Source: JAIYDJ01 sp031398695 (GTDB taxonomy: Bacteria; Pseudomonadota; Alphaproteobacteria; Rhodobacterales; Rhodobacteraceae). Taken from it: a stretch of DNA of 48,748 nt. Made by a program: the position numbers and the translations under genes. The DNA lies in NCBI GenBank assembly GCA_031398695.1, contig JANNNU010000225.1:1-48748 (forward strand), written 5' to 3'. The notes below the pieces were generated by a model. That model was not told the origin of the DNA. It did not search any database and saw only the letters and a program-made list of their open reading frames with translations. Positions 41,073 through 48,748 of this stretch are shown here, piece by piece (the stretch's first letter is position 1; every line of letters starts with the position of its first letter).

Positions 41073-42887
41073 CTACTCCTGATACCACCAGACCTCGGGC
41101 TGAAACCCCAGCCAGTCACCATATAGGGGCAATCTGTCAGGAAAACGCAAGGTCTTGGCATGTGCGATGCGCGACACATCCGAATACCAGATCGGCACGA
41201 CATAGCGACCGGCGGTCAGTATGCGGTCCAGCGCCTGCACGGCGGGCACGAAATCCTCCCGGGTCGTCGCCGACAGCAGGGTCGTGATCATCGCTTCGGC
41301 GGCGGGGGAGTTCATGCCCATCCAGTTGCCGGTGCCCGGCGTCTCGACCCCCGCCGACCCCCAGTACAGCATCTGCTCGTTGCCCGGCGACAACGACAGG
41401 CCGCGGACATAGTGGGTCATGTCGAAGTCATAGGCCTTGGTCCGTTCGTTCAAGGCGGCGGCGTCGATATTCGTCACGCGCACGGCGACGCCCAGCCGCC
41501 GCAGCGCCTCGGCATAGATGTTTGCGGCGGCGATCATGTCGGACGCGCCGTTGGCCAGAAGGATCTCGAACGTGAAAGGCGTGCCATCGGGGTTGCGCAG
41601 CTGTCCATCCGCGACGGTCAGCCCGGCCTCTTCCAAAAGCGCGATGGCCGCGCGCAGGTTCTTGCGGTTGGTCTGCGACCCGTCGGACACCGGCAGCGCG
41701 TAGCCGTCGATCGTGCCGGGCAAGAGGTCGCTGGCAAACGGCGTCAGCAGATCGAGGACACGACCCGTCGCGGGTGTGCCGGGGGGTGCGCCGAGGTCGG
41801 AATTCGAGAAATAACTGTCGATCCGCGGTGGCACACCGCCGTTCAGGGCGCCGTTGATCGCCGCGAAATCGAACACCGCGATCAGCGCCTGCCGGACGCG
41901 CCAGTCCGCGAACATCGGACGGCGGGTGTTGAACACGAACCCTTCGATCCCCGACGGCCGTCCGTGTGGAATTTCCGACAGAACGACATCCCCCGCACGC
42001 ACCCCCGGAAAATCGAAATTGGTCAGCCATTTCGCGGCGTTCGTCTCGCGCCACGAAGACAGAACGCCCGCCTTGAACGCCTCGAACATCACGCCGGGAT
42101 CGCCGAAGAACTCATAGCGGACCTCGTCGAAATTGTGCATCCCGCGGTTGAAGGGCAGGGCGCTGCCCCACCAGTCGGGGTTGCGGCGATAGGTGACGGC
42201 GCGACCGGGATCAACCTGATCGATCACATAGGGGCCAGACCCGAGGATCGGCGTCAACGTGGTGTCGCCAAAGGTGCGGTTCTGCCAGTCCGCCTTCGAC
42301 AGGATCGGGCGCAGGCCCAGGATCAGCGGCAACTCGCGGTCGGCGGTGTTGAAGGTGAACCGGACCGACCGCGGACCCGTCTGTTCGGTTGCGGCGATCT
42401 TCTTCCATGCCCCAGCGTAACGCGGCGTGCCTTCGGTGCCCAGGGTTTCGAACGACCAGATCACATCTTCGACAGTCACCGGCGTTCCGTTCGAAAACCG
42501 CGCCTCGTCGCGGAGCGTGAATTCGACATAGCTGCGCGCCGCATCGGTGCTGACCGATTCGGCCAACAAACCGTAAAGCGTGAAGGGTTCGTCATACGAA
42601 CGCCCCAACAACGTCTCGACCGTCAATGCGGCCACACCGGCTGGTGCGACCCCTTTCAGGATGAACGGGTTCAGCGAGTCAAAGCCGCCCGCGACCCCGA
42701 ACACCGCGCGCCCACCTTTCAGTGCGTCAGGGTTGGCGTAGGGCAGGGACACAAAATCGGGTGGAAGGGCGGGTTCCCCATACATAGCTATGCCGTGGGT
42801 CTCCTCGGCGCTGACCGCAGCACTGCCCAGAATCAGGGCAAAAACCGCGCGGATCAGAAGCCTTGGTTCGAAAAAAACGCTTCGCAT
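41073..42887 (-). CDS. extracellular solute-binding protein family 5 (YejA-like peptide receptor)
   Basis: The 604-residue periplasmic protein, starting MRSVFFEPRLLIRAVFALILGSAAVSA (signal peptide), is followed by HGIAMYGEPALPPDFVSLPYANPDALKGG, characteristic of YejA/oligopeptide-binding proteins. Further family marks are RDEARFSNGTPVTVEDVIWSFE and EGFVFNTRRPMFADWRVRQALIAVFD. It would deliver peptides (or microcin-like compounds) to an ABC permease, but no permease or ATPase genes are adjacent. The ATG at 42887 is preferred; a TTG 23 codons upstream would add a basic stretch before the signal. It is coupled to an entericidin-like gene. Confidence 0.88.
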   Translation of the reverse strand: MRSVFFEPRLLIRAVFALILGSAAVSAEETHGIAMYGEPALPPDFVSLPYANPDALKGGRAVFGVAGGFDSLNPFILKGVAPAGVAALTVETLLGRSYDEPFTLYGLLAESVSTDAARSYVEFTLRDEARFSNGTPVTVEDVIWSFETLGTEGTPRYAGAWKKIAATEQTGPRSVRFTFNTADRELPLILGLRPILSKADWQNRTFGDTTLTPILGSGPYVIDQVDPGRAVTYRRNPDWWGSALPFNRGMHNFDEVRYEFFGDPGVMFEAFKAGVLSSWRETNAAKWLTNFDFPGVRAGDVVLSEIPHGRPSGIEGFVFNTRRPMFADWRVRQALIAVFDFAAINGALNGGVPPRIDSYFSNSDLGAPPGTPATGRVLDLLTPFASDLLPGTIDGYALPVSDGSQTNRKNLRAAIALLEEAGLTVADGQLRNPDGTPFTFEILLANGASDMIAAANIYAEALRRLGVAVRVTNIDAAALNERTKAYDFDMTHYVRGLSLSPGNEQMLYWGSAGVETPGTGNWMGMNSPAAEAMITTLLSATTREDFVPAVQALDRILTAGRYVVPIWYSDVSRIAHAKTLRFPDRLPLYGDWLGFQPEVWWYQE

Positions 42888-42965
42888 TCTGGCAACGATC
42901 CTCTGGAACCTGTTTTTGTTGAACGCGAACCTACGGTGGCTTCTGAACCTTTTCAAACTTTTAAC

Positions 42966-42994
42966 TTGGACTGGTCTGCAAGGCGGCGTATAAG
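42966..42994 (+). promoter_or_regulatory. sigma-70-type promoter of the candidate small RNA
   Basis: TTGGAC (42966-42971) and TATAAG (42989-42994) are exactly 17 bases apart, the best promoter match in the window. The predicted start is close to 43001. It lies upstream of, and points away from, the peptide-binding protein gene. Confidence 0.7.
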
Positions 42995-43000
42995 ATACCT

Positions 43001-43075
43001 ACTGCTCGATAGGTTTCTTGCCTGTATGAAACCTGCCTCATAACTGAACGCCAGCCTTGTGCTGGCGTTTTTTTT
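43001..43075 (+). ncRNA. candidate small RNA of about 75 nt
   Basis: From the predicted start near 43001 the transcript would hold a first hairpin (AGGTTTC 43011-43017 with GAAACCT 43028-43034, loop TTGCCTGTAT) and then a strong rho-independent terminator (CGCCAGC 43049-43055 with GCTGGCG 43061-43067, followed by eight T). No protein gene ends upstream on this strand, so the terminator is an orphan. The gap to bdhA is about 100 bases. It may be a free sRNA (Hfq is encoded in the window) or a leader that ends transcription before bdhA. A five-codon frame, MKPAS, lies inside. I do not recognise the family. Confidence 0.62.
43049..43075 (+). terminator. rho-independent terminator of the candidate small RNA
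   Basis: Perfect 7-bp GC-rich stem (CGCCAGC/GCTGGCG), 5-base loop CTTGT, and eight T residues. It is one of the clearest terminators in the window. Confidence 0.9.
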
Positions 43076-43177
43076 GGCCCGCGTCCGCTGCGGTGCAGCG
43101 ATGATTTGGCTGATGCAGCATCCGTCACTGGGCGACCCGCCGCACTATGCTATGGCAACCCACACAGGAGAGTTGCC

Positions 43178-43951
43178 ATGAGTCTTTCGGGAAAAACCGC
43201 CATCGTGACCGGATCGAATTCGGGAATCGGCCTCGGGATCGCGGAAGAGCTGGCGCGGGCCGGCGCGTCGGTCGTGCTGAACAGCTTTACCGATTGCCCC
43301 GAGGATCACGCCCTGGCGGATCGGCTTTCCGCGGCTCACAAGGTCAGTGTGCGCTACATCGCCGCTGACATGTCGGACGGCATGGCGTGCCGCGCGCTGA
43401 TCGAACAGGCGGGCGCATGCGACATTCTGGTGAACAATGCTGGCGTCCAGCATGTGGCGGCCATCGATGACTTTCCGGTTGAAAAATGGAACCAGATCCT
43501 GGCCATCAACCTGTCGTCGGCGTTCCACACCACGGCAGCGGCGCTGCCTGGCATGAAGGCGCGCGGCTGGGGGCGGATCGTCAACATCGCCTCGGCACAT
43601 GGCCTGACGGCGAGCCCGTTCAAATCGGCCTACGTCGCGGCCAAGCATGGCGTGGTGGGCCTGTCGAAGGTGACGGCGCTCGAGGTGGCCGGCAAAGGCA
43701 TCACCTGCAACGCCGTCTGTCCGGGCTATGTGCTGACCCCGCTGGTCGAAGCGCAGATCCCGGATCAGATGAAAACCCACAACATGAGCCGCGAAGATGT
43801 GATCAAGAATGTCATGCTCGACCGCCAGCCGTCCAAGGAATTTGCCACGGTCGAACAGTTGGGGGGCACGGTGGTGTTCTTGTGCTCGGCGGCGGCAGAC
43901 CAGATCACCGGCACCACCATTTCAGTGGATGGCGGCTGGACGGCCCTGTGA
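43178..43951 (+). CDS. bdhA: 3-hydroxybutyrate dehydrogenase (SDR family)
   Basis: The 257-residue short-chain dehydrogenase interconverts 3-hydroxybutyrate and acetoacetate in polyhydroxybutyrate and ketone metabolism. It has TGSNSGIGLGIAEELA (cofactor), NNAGVQHVA, the catalytic Ser/Tyr/Lys in NIASAHGLTASPFKSAYVAAKHG, and PGYVLTPLVEAQIPDQMKTHNMSREDV, which is specific to BdhA-type enzymes. ATG at 43178 has AGGAG eight bases upstream; a longer start at 43106 has none. It overlaps the patatin gene by GTGA. Confidence 0.92.
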   Translation: MSLSGKTAIVTGSNSGIGLGIAEELARAGASVVLNSFTDCPEDHALADRLSAAHKVSVRYIAADMSDGMACRALIEQAGACDILVNNAGVQHVAAIDDFPVEKWNQILAINLSSAFHTTAAALPGMKARGWGRIVNIASAHGLTASPFKSAYVAAKHGVVGLSKVTALEVAGKGITCNAVCPGYVLTPLVEAQIPDQMKTHNMSREDVIKNVMLDRQPSKEFATVEQLGGTVVFLCSAAADQITGTTISVDGGWTAL

Positions 43952-44988
43952 AAAAGATCCGGCGCATCAGTCTGGCGCTGCAGGGGGGCGGTGCGCATGG
44001 AGCCTTCACGTGGGGCGTGCTCGACCGGCTGTTGCAGGACGACAGCATCGAGATTGCCGCACTGTCCGGTACCTCGGCGGGTGCGTTGAATGCGGCGGCG
44101 TTGAAGGCGGGCCTCGTCAACGGCGGCCCGGACGCGGCGCGCGCCAGTCTGGACCAGTTGTGGCAGGACGTCAGTCTGCCAGGAGAGTTGCCGAAAAATC
44201 CGTGGATGTCGGCGATGTTTCCCTTCGCCGATGCCTGGGCCGACGCGTGGCGGCAGGCGATCCCGGTGTCGGCCCGCGGCATCGCCGAACAGTTTGCCAC
44301 GCCCTATGCCTATGGTCCGCTGTGGGAGAACCCGCTGCAAAAGGCGGTGGCGCGGCTCGATTTTACTCAGGTCTGTGCCGATGCGGGTCCACAACTGCAT
44401 ATCTCGGCGACCAACGTGCGCTCGGGAAAGATCCGGGTGTTTTCCGGGCCCGAGGTCAGCGCCGACGTTCTGCTGGCCTCGGCCTGTCTGCCGTCGATGT
44501 TCAAGGCGGTGGAACTGACGGATCCGAAAACGGGCGTGGTGGATGCGTTCTGGGACGGCGGCTATTCCGGCAATCCGGCATTATTCCCGCTCTACCGGCC
44601 CGAACTGCCGGATGACATCGTGATCGTGTCGATCAACCCGCTGCGGCGCGAGTCCGTGCCGCATACGCCGGTGGAGATTCAGAACCGCATCGACGAGATC
44701 AGCTTCAACGCGGCGCTGTTGGGCGAATTGAGGGCCGTGAACTTCGTCAAGCGGCTGATCGCAGGAGGGCGGATCGAAAAAGGCCAGATGAAGGACGTTC
44801 TGGTGCATTTCATCAGCGATGACGTGTTGATGAACGAGCTTTCGGGAAGCACCAAGCTGACACCGACGCCGGACTTTCTGGGTCGGCTGAAGACGGCGGG
44901 GCAGGTGGCCGCAACCGCGTTCCTGACCGACCACCGTGCCGACATCGGCCAGCGTAGCAGCATCGACCTAGACGGCCTCTTTGGTTAA
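43948..44988 (+). CDS. patatin-like phospholipase family protein
   Basis: The 346-residue serine acyl hydrolase has the oxyanion-hole motif LALQGGGAHGAFTWGVLDRLL, the nucleophile in GTSAGALNA, and the catalytic Asp in DGGYSGNPALFPL. GTG at 43948 lies in the bdhA stop (GTGA). The fixed pairing with 3-hydroxybutyrate dehydrogenase suggests a role in PHB or fatty acyl turnover, but that is inference. The 3' end overlaps the convergent DUF502 gene by 21 bases. Confidence 0.92.
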   Translation: MKKIRRISLALQGGGAHGAFTWGVLDRLLQDDSIEIAALSGTSAGALNAAALKAGLVNGGPDAARASLDQLWQDVSLPGELPKNPWMSAMFPFADAWADAWRQAIPVSARGIAEQFATPYAYGPLWENPLQKAVARLDFTQVCADAGPQLHISATNVRSGKIRVFSGPEVSADVLLASACLPSMFKAVELTDPKTGVVDAFWDGGYSGNPALFPLYRPELPDDIVIVSINPLRRESVPHTPVEIQNRIDEISFNAALLGELRAVNFVKRLIAGGRIEKGQMKDVLVHFISDDVLMNELSGSTKLTPTPDFLGRLKTAGQVAATAFLTDHRADIGQRSSIDLDGLFG

Positions 44989-45705
44989 CGGCTTCTCTAC
45001 GGTCGGGGCCGCCAGCTCTTTCGCCTGCGCCCACGGCTCTTTTGCGTTGGGATAGACTAGTCCGCCTGACACGACCATCTTGGCAGCATCGTCCATCGAC
45101 ATGTCGAGCAGGATCACCTCGCTGCGCGGCACGAAGACTAGAAACCCCGAGGTGAACGGCGTCAGGCCAATGAACACCGATAAGATGTCGTTGCCTCCCG
45201 GCAGTTTGGCGGCGATCTCGCCCTTGGCTTTGGACGACACGAACCCCAGCGCCCAGACGCCAGGGCGGGGAAACTCGACGAGGCAGGTCTTGTCGAAACT
45301 CGCCTCGGTCTTGTTGAACATGGTTTCGGCGATCTGCTTGATGCCGTTGTAGACGGACCGCACGATTGGCATGCGGTCCACCACCGATTCACCCCAGCCG
45401 ATCATCGACCGGCCGATCAGACCCTTGCCGATCCAGCCGACGAAGATCGTGAAGACCAGAAACACGATGACGCCGACGCCGCGCACCGGATAGTTGGCCT
45501 CGGGGCCGAAATAGTGTTCGACCAGCGCCTCGGGTTGATAGGCGGCGGGGATCAGCGGCAGGATCCAGCCGTCGATCCAGCCGATCACGGTCCAGATCAG
45601 ATAGATCGTCAGACCGATCGGCAGCACGACCACCAGCCCGGTCAGGAAACTGGACCTGAGCGCGCCGAGCAGGGTTTTGCGGCGAGGGGGCGGAACGTCG
45701 GTCAT
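44968..45705 (-). CDS. DUF502 family membrane protein
   Basis: The 245-residue protein has two N-terminal membrane segments (SFLTGLVVVLPIGLTIYLIWTVIGWI; VRGVGVIVFLVFTIFVGWIGKGLIG). Then comes the conserved cytoplasmic or periplasmic domain IPIVRSVY-type (here RMPIVRSVYNGIKQIAETMFN), LVEFPRPGVWALGFVSSK and VFIGLTPFTSGFLVFVP, all typical of DUF502. A charged tail ends AQAKELAAPTVEKPLTKEAV. Function unknown. Confidence 0.92.
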   Translation of the reverse strand: MTDVPPPRRKTLLGALRSSFLTGLVVVLPIGLTIYLIWTVIGWIDGWILPLIPAAYQPEALVEHYFGPEANYPVRGVGVIVFLVFTIFVGWIGKGLIGRSMIGWGESVVDRMPIVRSVYNGIKQIAETMFNKTEASFDKTCLVEFPRPGVWALGFVSSKAKGEIAAKLPGGNDILSVFIGLTPFTSGFLVFVPRSEVILLDMSMDDAAKMVVSGGLVYPNAKEPWAQAKELAAPTVEKPLTKEAV

Positions 45706-45764
45706 GGCGGGCCTCCGGGTTGGGGGAAGGCTAGCCAGCCGGGGGGACTCCTACAACCGCCAAA

Positions 45765-46676
45765 TCACCCGTTGGCGATGGCGATGGCAATCGTGGCCGC
45801 CAGTGTCGCGTTGTTCAGCACCAGGGCCACATTGGCGGTCAGCGAGCGGCCTTCGGTCACCTCGAACAGGCGTTGCAGAAGAAACGGCGTCACGGCCTTG
45901 GCGGTGATGCTTGCGGCTGCCGCGTCGTGCAGGGCAGCCTCGATGAACGGGGTGATTTCGGCGCGCGGAATTTCGGCATCGACCGGGATCGGGTTGGCAA
46001 CCAGTTGTCCGCCGGTCAACCCCAGGGATCGCCGCATCCGGTGCGACGCTGCAATCTCGTGCGCCGTATCCAGCCGCAGTGGCGCGCGCAAGCCCGACGA
46101 CCGCGACCAAAAGGCTGGCAGATCGTCCTGACCGAAGGCAATCACCGGAACGCCGTGGGTTTCCAGCACTTCCAGCGTTTTGGGCAGGTCGAGAATGGCC
46201 TTGGCCCCCGCAGCGACCACGGTGACCGGCGTCTGCGCCAACTCCAGAAGGTCGGCCGAGATGTCGAAGCTGGCCTCGGCGCCCCGGTGCACGCCCCCGA
46301 TCCCGCCGGTGGCAAAGACACAGATGCCGGCCAGATGGGCGCAGATCATCGTGGCGGCAACGGTCGTCGCACCGGTGCGCCCGGTGGCAAGGCACACCGC
46401 CAGATCGGCCCGGCTCAGCTTCATGACGTCCTGCGCCTGTCCCAGACGGTCCAGATCGACGTCCGACAGTCCGATATGGATCTGCCCGCCCATTACGGCG
46501 ATGGTAGCCGGAACCGCCCCGGCGGCGCGCACCGCAGCTTCGACCGCGCGGGCGGTTTCGACGTTCTGGGGAAAAGGCATGCCATGGGTGATGATGGTGG
46601 ATTCGAGCGCCACGATTGGCGCGCCAGACGCGCGGGCCGCAGCCACCTCGGTCGAATAGGTCAGGGGCAGGGTCAT
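45765..46676 (-). CDS. psuG: pseudouridine-5'-phosphate glycosidase
   Basis: The 303-residue enzyme cleaves the C-C bond of pseudouridine 5'-phosphate to uracil and ribose 5-phosphate. Family motifs are ALESTIITHGMPFPQNVETA, ATTVAATMICAHLAGICVFATGGIGGVHRGAE, and the active-site Lys in AAGAKAILDLPKTLEVLET. The start overlaps the psuK stop. With PsuK it forms a full salvage route for modified RNA breakdown products. Confidence 0.95.
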   Translation of the reverse strand: MTLPLTYSTEVAAARASGAPIVALESTIITHGMPFPQNVETARAVEAAVRAAGAVPATIAVMGGQIHIGLSDVDLDRLGQAQDVMKLSRADLAVCLATGRTGATTVAATMICAHLAGICVFATGGIGGVHRGAEASFDISADLLELAQTPVTVVAAGAKAILDLPKTLEVLETHGVPVIAFGQDDLPAFWSRSSGLRAPLRLDTAHEIAASHRMRRSLGLTGGQLVANPIPVDAEIPRAEITPFIEAALHDAAAASITAKAVTPFLLQRLFEVTEGRSLTANVALVLNNATLAATIAIAIANG

Positions 46677-47566
46677 GATCCGATCTCTCCTGAAACATAG
46701 TCCGCAGCGGCTTGCAGGGCGGCGGTCAGGGCGGCGGTCCGCGTCGCACCGCGCTGTTCGGCCACGATATGGGCGGCCATGAAGGTGTCTCCGGCTCCGG
46801 TCACGCGGGTGACCATGACCGCCGGCGGCTGGTCGGTGATCACCCCTGCACCTGCCGTGCCTTCGGCGCAGGCGTGCCCGCCGTCCGTCACCAGAACCCG
46901 CGCAGCGCCCCGGTCCAAAAGCGCCTGCGCAGCCTGGCGGGCACCGGTGAACCGCTCTTTCGCCAGCAGGCTAGCCTCTTCCAGGTTCACATACAGCGTC
47001 GCGCGCGCGTGCAACAGCAGCGGCAACAGCCGTTCGGCCTTGCCGGGGCTGGCCGGTGCCACGCGCAGATCGGCTTCGGCGAACAGCGGCGACCGGGCGA
47101 TCTCGGCCAGCAGGGCCTCGGTCAGGTTGCCGTCCAGCGCGATCAGGCCGGGGTAGGGCGCCAGGGCCGACCCCAACCGCCCGTCCGACAACGGACGTAG
47201 AATCTTGTCGCCCGCAGCCTCGAGCGAATGGGCATCGGCGAGGGCGGCAACCAACCCGCCTGCGCCTTCGATCGCCATGTAGCGGTCGGTGGGCAGATCG
47301 TCGGAACGATAAAGAAAGTCGGTGATCAGTCCCATCCGGGCTGCACCTGCCGCAAGTTCGTCGCCTTCGGTGTCACGACCGATGGCGCTGAGCAGCGCAG
47401 GGTGGACACCAAACCGGGCAAGGGTCATCGCGATGTTCATCGCCACGCCTCCGGGCAAACGGGTGATGCGGCCGGGAACGTCGGACCCGACCCGCATCGA
47501 TGCGGGAGATCGGCCGATGATGTCCCACAGGACGGAGCCGATGCACAGGATGTCGGGTCTGGTCAT
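46673..47566 (-). CDS. psuK: PfkB-family kinase, probable pseudouridine kinase
   Basis: The 297-residue ribokinase-like protein starts MTRPDILCIGSVLWDIIGR, has LPGGVAMNIAMTLARFGV, and the C-terminal PfkB signature VTRVTGAGDTFMAAHI with the catalytic Asp. It should phosphorylate pseudouridine, because it is coupled by ATGA to psuG. No nucleoside transporter is adjacent. Confidence 0.92.
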   Translation of the reverse strand: MTRPDILCIGSVLWDIIGRSPASMRVGSDVPGRITRLPGGVAMNIAMTLARFGVHPALLSAIGRDTEGDELAAGAARMGLITDFLYRSDDLPTDRYMAIEGAGGLVAALADAHSLEAAGDKILRPLSDGRLGSALAPYPGLIALDGNLTEALLAEIARSPLFAEADLRVAPASPGKAERLLPLLLHARATLYVNLEEASLLAKERFTGARQAAQALLDRGAARVLVTDGGHACAEGTAGAGVITDQPPAVMVTRVTGAGDTFMAAHIVAEQRGATRTAALTAALQAAADYVSGEIGS

Positions 47567-47668
47567 CTGCGGGTGATGACAAAGCCGACCCGCGGATGCA
47601 AGGGGTTTGGCGCTGGCTGTCAGCCTGCCGCCGGACCCCCCGGGACAAGCGTAGGGTGACCGCGACGG

Positions 47669-48067
47669 TCAGTCCTTCGACAACGTCGCCGCGAGGTCCT
47701 GCACCGAAGCCTTTACCAGCGTCTTGGGGATCTCTTTCACAATGCGCTTTTTCAGTTCCGCGTGATAAAGCGGGCGCATCTGGCCCAGCGAGTTGGGGTC
47801 CGCGATCACCACGACATCGGACGGCAGCGCGTTCGACAGGGCCATGGCGTTCAGCTTGTGCACGAGTTGCGTGATGAAAGTCGCCTCATCGCGTTCGTGG
47901 GGAGACTGTTCCACCGGAGCGATGCCGGCCATTCCCTGATCGTGCGACAGGCTGTGCGGTGTCACGGTTTCCAGCAGGTCGAGCGAGATCGTATCGTGCC
48001 CGGTGTTCTTGTAGATATGGGCGGACGTTCCGTCAGCAACTACGACGATAGCGTGGGTGGCGAGCAT
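47669..48067 (-). CDS. host attachment family protein
   Basis: The 132-residue product MLATHAIVVVADGTSAHIYKNTG... matches the family named Host_attach (protein required for attachment to host cells), an eRF1-related fold; ADGTSAHIY near the start and VVIADPNSLGQMRPLYHAELKKRIVKEIPKTLV near the end are typical. The name comes from Agrobacterium; function is not established. AAAGGAC lies upstream of the ATG. It is a single gene. Confidence 0.85.
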   Translation of the reverse strand: MLATHAIVVVADGTSAHIYKNTGHDTISLDLLETVTPHSLSHDQGMAGIAPVEQSPHERDEATFITQLVHKLNAMALSNALPSDVVVIADPNSLGQMRPLYHAELKKRIVKEIPKTLVKASVQDLAATLSKD

Positions 48068-48394
48068 TGGGTTAGTCCTTTGTTATTGGTGGCGGTTACA
48101 CCGCGCAAAGGAGTGAATGATCTGGACCGCGGTCCGGTTCCTTGATGTGGATCAGGCGGATGCGAGGATGCATTCGTTAATGGTGGCATCACCGGACGGA
48201 GATCACCCGTTTTCTGGTCGGCGCGGCATGACGGCTATGGCAAGGCTTGCATTGGCGCACAAGGCAAGGTAAGGCCCGCGCACTTCACAGGTGAGGCTTG
48301 GGCGTTGCGGGGAGAAATCCCGTATCGTCCGCCGGTTGGGGCGCAGGCTCTGAAGACGGCTTCACCGAGGATCAAACCGGAAAAGGATATGGGC
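48068..48394. other. intergenic region upstream of rpsB
   Basis: About 330 bases between the divergent host-attachment gene and rpsB. It holds a perfect 12-bp palindrome, GGACCGCGGTCC (48124-48135). A hairpin just before the rpsB RBS (CTCTGAAG 48348-48355 with CTTCA 48360-48364, then CC and GAG) could be part of a leader. A 51-codon frame with AAAGGAG (48117-48272) is described under rejected items. Several weak promoter pairs exist, none convincing. Confidence 0.5.
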
Positions 48395-48748
48395 ATGGCT
48401 CTTCCCGAGTTCACCATGCGCCAGCTGTTGGAAGCTGGCGTTCACTACGGTCACCAGACCGCACGCTGGAACCCCAAGATGGGGGAATACATCTATGGCG
48501 ACCTCAACGGGATTCACATCCTCGACCTGACGCAGACCGTGCCGATGCTGGACGCGGCGCTGAAGGTGGTGCGAGATACCGTTGCCAAGGGCGGGCGCAT
48601 CCTGTTCGTTGGCACCAAGCGGCAGGCGCAAAAGCCGGTCGCCGAGGCGGCCGAGCGTTGCGCGCAATTCTACATGACCCACCGCTGGCTGGGCGGCACG
48701 CTGACCAACTGGAAAACCGTGTCGCAGTCGATCCAGCGGCTGAAGCAG
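48395..48748 (+). CDS. rpsB: 30S ribosomal protein S2 (N-terminal part)
   Basis: The first 118 codons are present: MALPEFTMRQLLEAGVHYGH..., with RWNPKMGEYIYGDLNGIHILDLTQT and GGRILFVGTKRQAQ, RWLGGTLTNWKTV as in all S2 proteins. The gene continues past the right edge. AAAAGGA lies 7-8 bases before the ATG at 48395; an in-frame ATG two codons earlier is too near the RBS. tsf usually follows in this group but is outside the window. Confidence 0.97.
   Translation, partial: MALPEFTMRQLLEAGVHYGHQTARWNPKMGEYIYGDLNGIHILDLTQTVPMLDAALKVVRDTVAKGGRILFVGTKRQAQKPVAEAAERCAQFYMTHRWLGGTLTNWKTVSQSIQRLKQ

Noticed and set aside
43026..43043. Five-codon frame MKPAS inside the candidate small RNA, as an attenuator peptide
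   Set aside because: No RBS and no link between its codons and the downstream gene's pathway.
48117..48272. 51-codon plus-strand frame starting MIWTAVRFLDVD with AAAGGAG upstream
   Set aside because: RBS is only 3 bases from the ATG, codon use includes TTA, TCA and TCT unlike neighbours, and it shows no motif. Kept only as a possible leader ORF.

Overview
The window is a GC-rich, gene-dense stretch of chromosomal DNA from an alphaproteobacterium, most likely a member of the Rhodobacterales (Rhodobacteraceae / Roseobacter type). Support comes from gene content and order: a dusB(nifR3)-ntrB-ntrC-ntrY-ntrX-hfq-hflX block, an ispDF fusion gene followed by pgpA and a cinA-type gene, an NtrC that lacks the sigma-54 contact loop, a TakP-type TRAP system, and rpsB at the right edge. 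No rRNA, tRNA, insertion sequence, prophage or CRISPR array was recognised. Almost everything looks like core or stable accessory genome; I did not find a defence island or an obviously new multi-gene system.

Layout. 1-5.5 kb: the start of a FadL-type porin, an EamA exporter, and a TRAP transporter whose binding protein gene (takP, +) converges on its permease genes (takQ-takM, -) across two facing terminators. The permease operon has a perfect FNR-type box, and TakM ends in twelve tandem LG(A/T)PQ units. 5.6-9.3 kb: guaA with a small monooxygenase-fold gene, then a trimethylamine methyltransferase (MttB)-family gene. 9.3-14.3 kb: a divergent pair of poorly known genes (DUF6477/DUF6456-like), a LysE exporter, an aquaporin, lipA and a dihaem cytochrome c. 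14.4-17.7 kb: hpt with a 57-codon partner, a RatA/COQ10 gene, and the overlapping operon ispDF-pgpA-cinA. 17.9-27.1 kb: the nitrogen regulation operon, in which ntrB is broken by a 2-base shift in a GC repeat, then hfq, hflX and a 42-codon lysine-rich gene.

27-33.8 kb: a CaiB-type CoA transferase with a mesaconyl-CoA hydratase-like MaoC protein, a GNAT acetyltransferase coupled to a penicillin-acylase-family hydrolase, a hydroxyisobutyrate dehydrogenase-family gene and a SYLF lipoprotein. 33.9-41 kb: hemB, a membrane protein, mfd, a Bcr/CflA exporter and a FrnE-type DsbA protein. 41-48.7 kb: a peptide-binding protein with a coupled entericidin-like lipoprotein, a candidate small RNA with a good promoter and terminator, a hydroxybutyrate dehydrogenase coupled to a patatin, DUF502, the pseudouridine catabolism pair psuK-psuG, a host-attachment-family gene and the start of rpsB.

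The points most worth checking are the split ntrB, the repeat tail of TakM, the FNR-type control of takQM, and the orphan small RNA at 43.0 kb. Several genes start at TTG or GTG, and many neighbours are coupled by 4-base ATGA overlaps.
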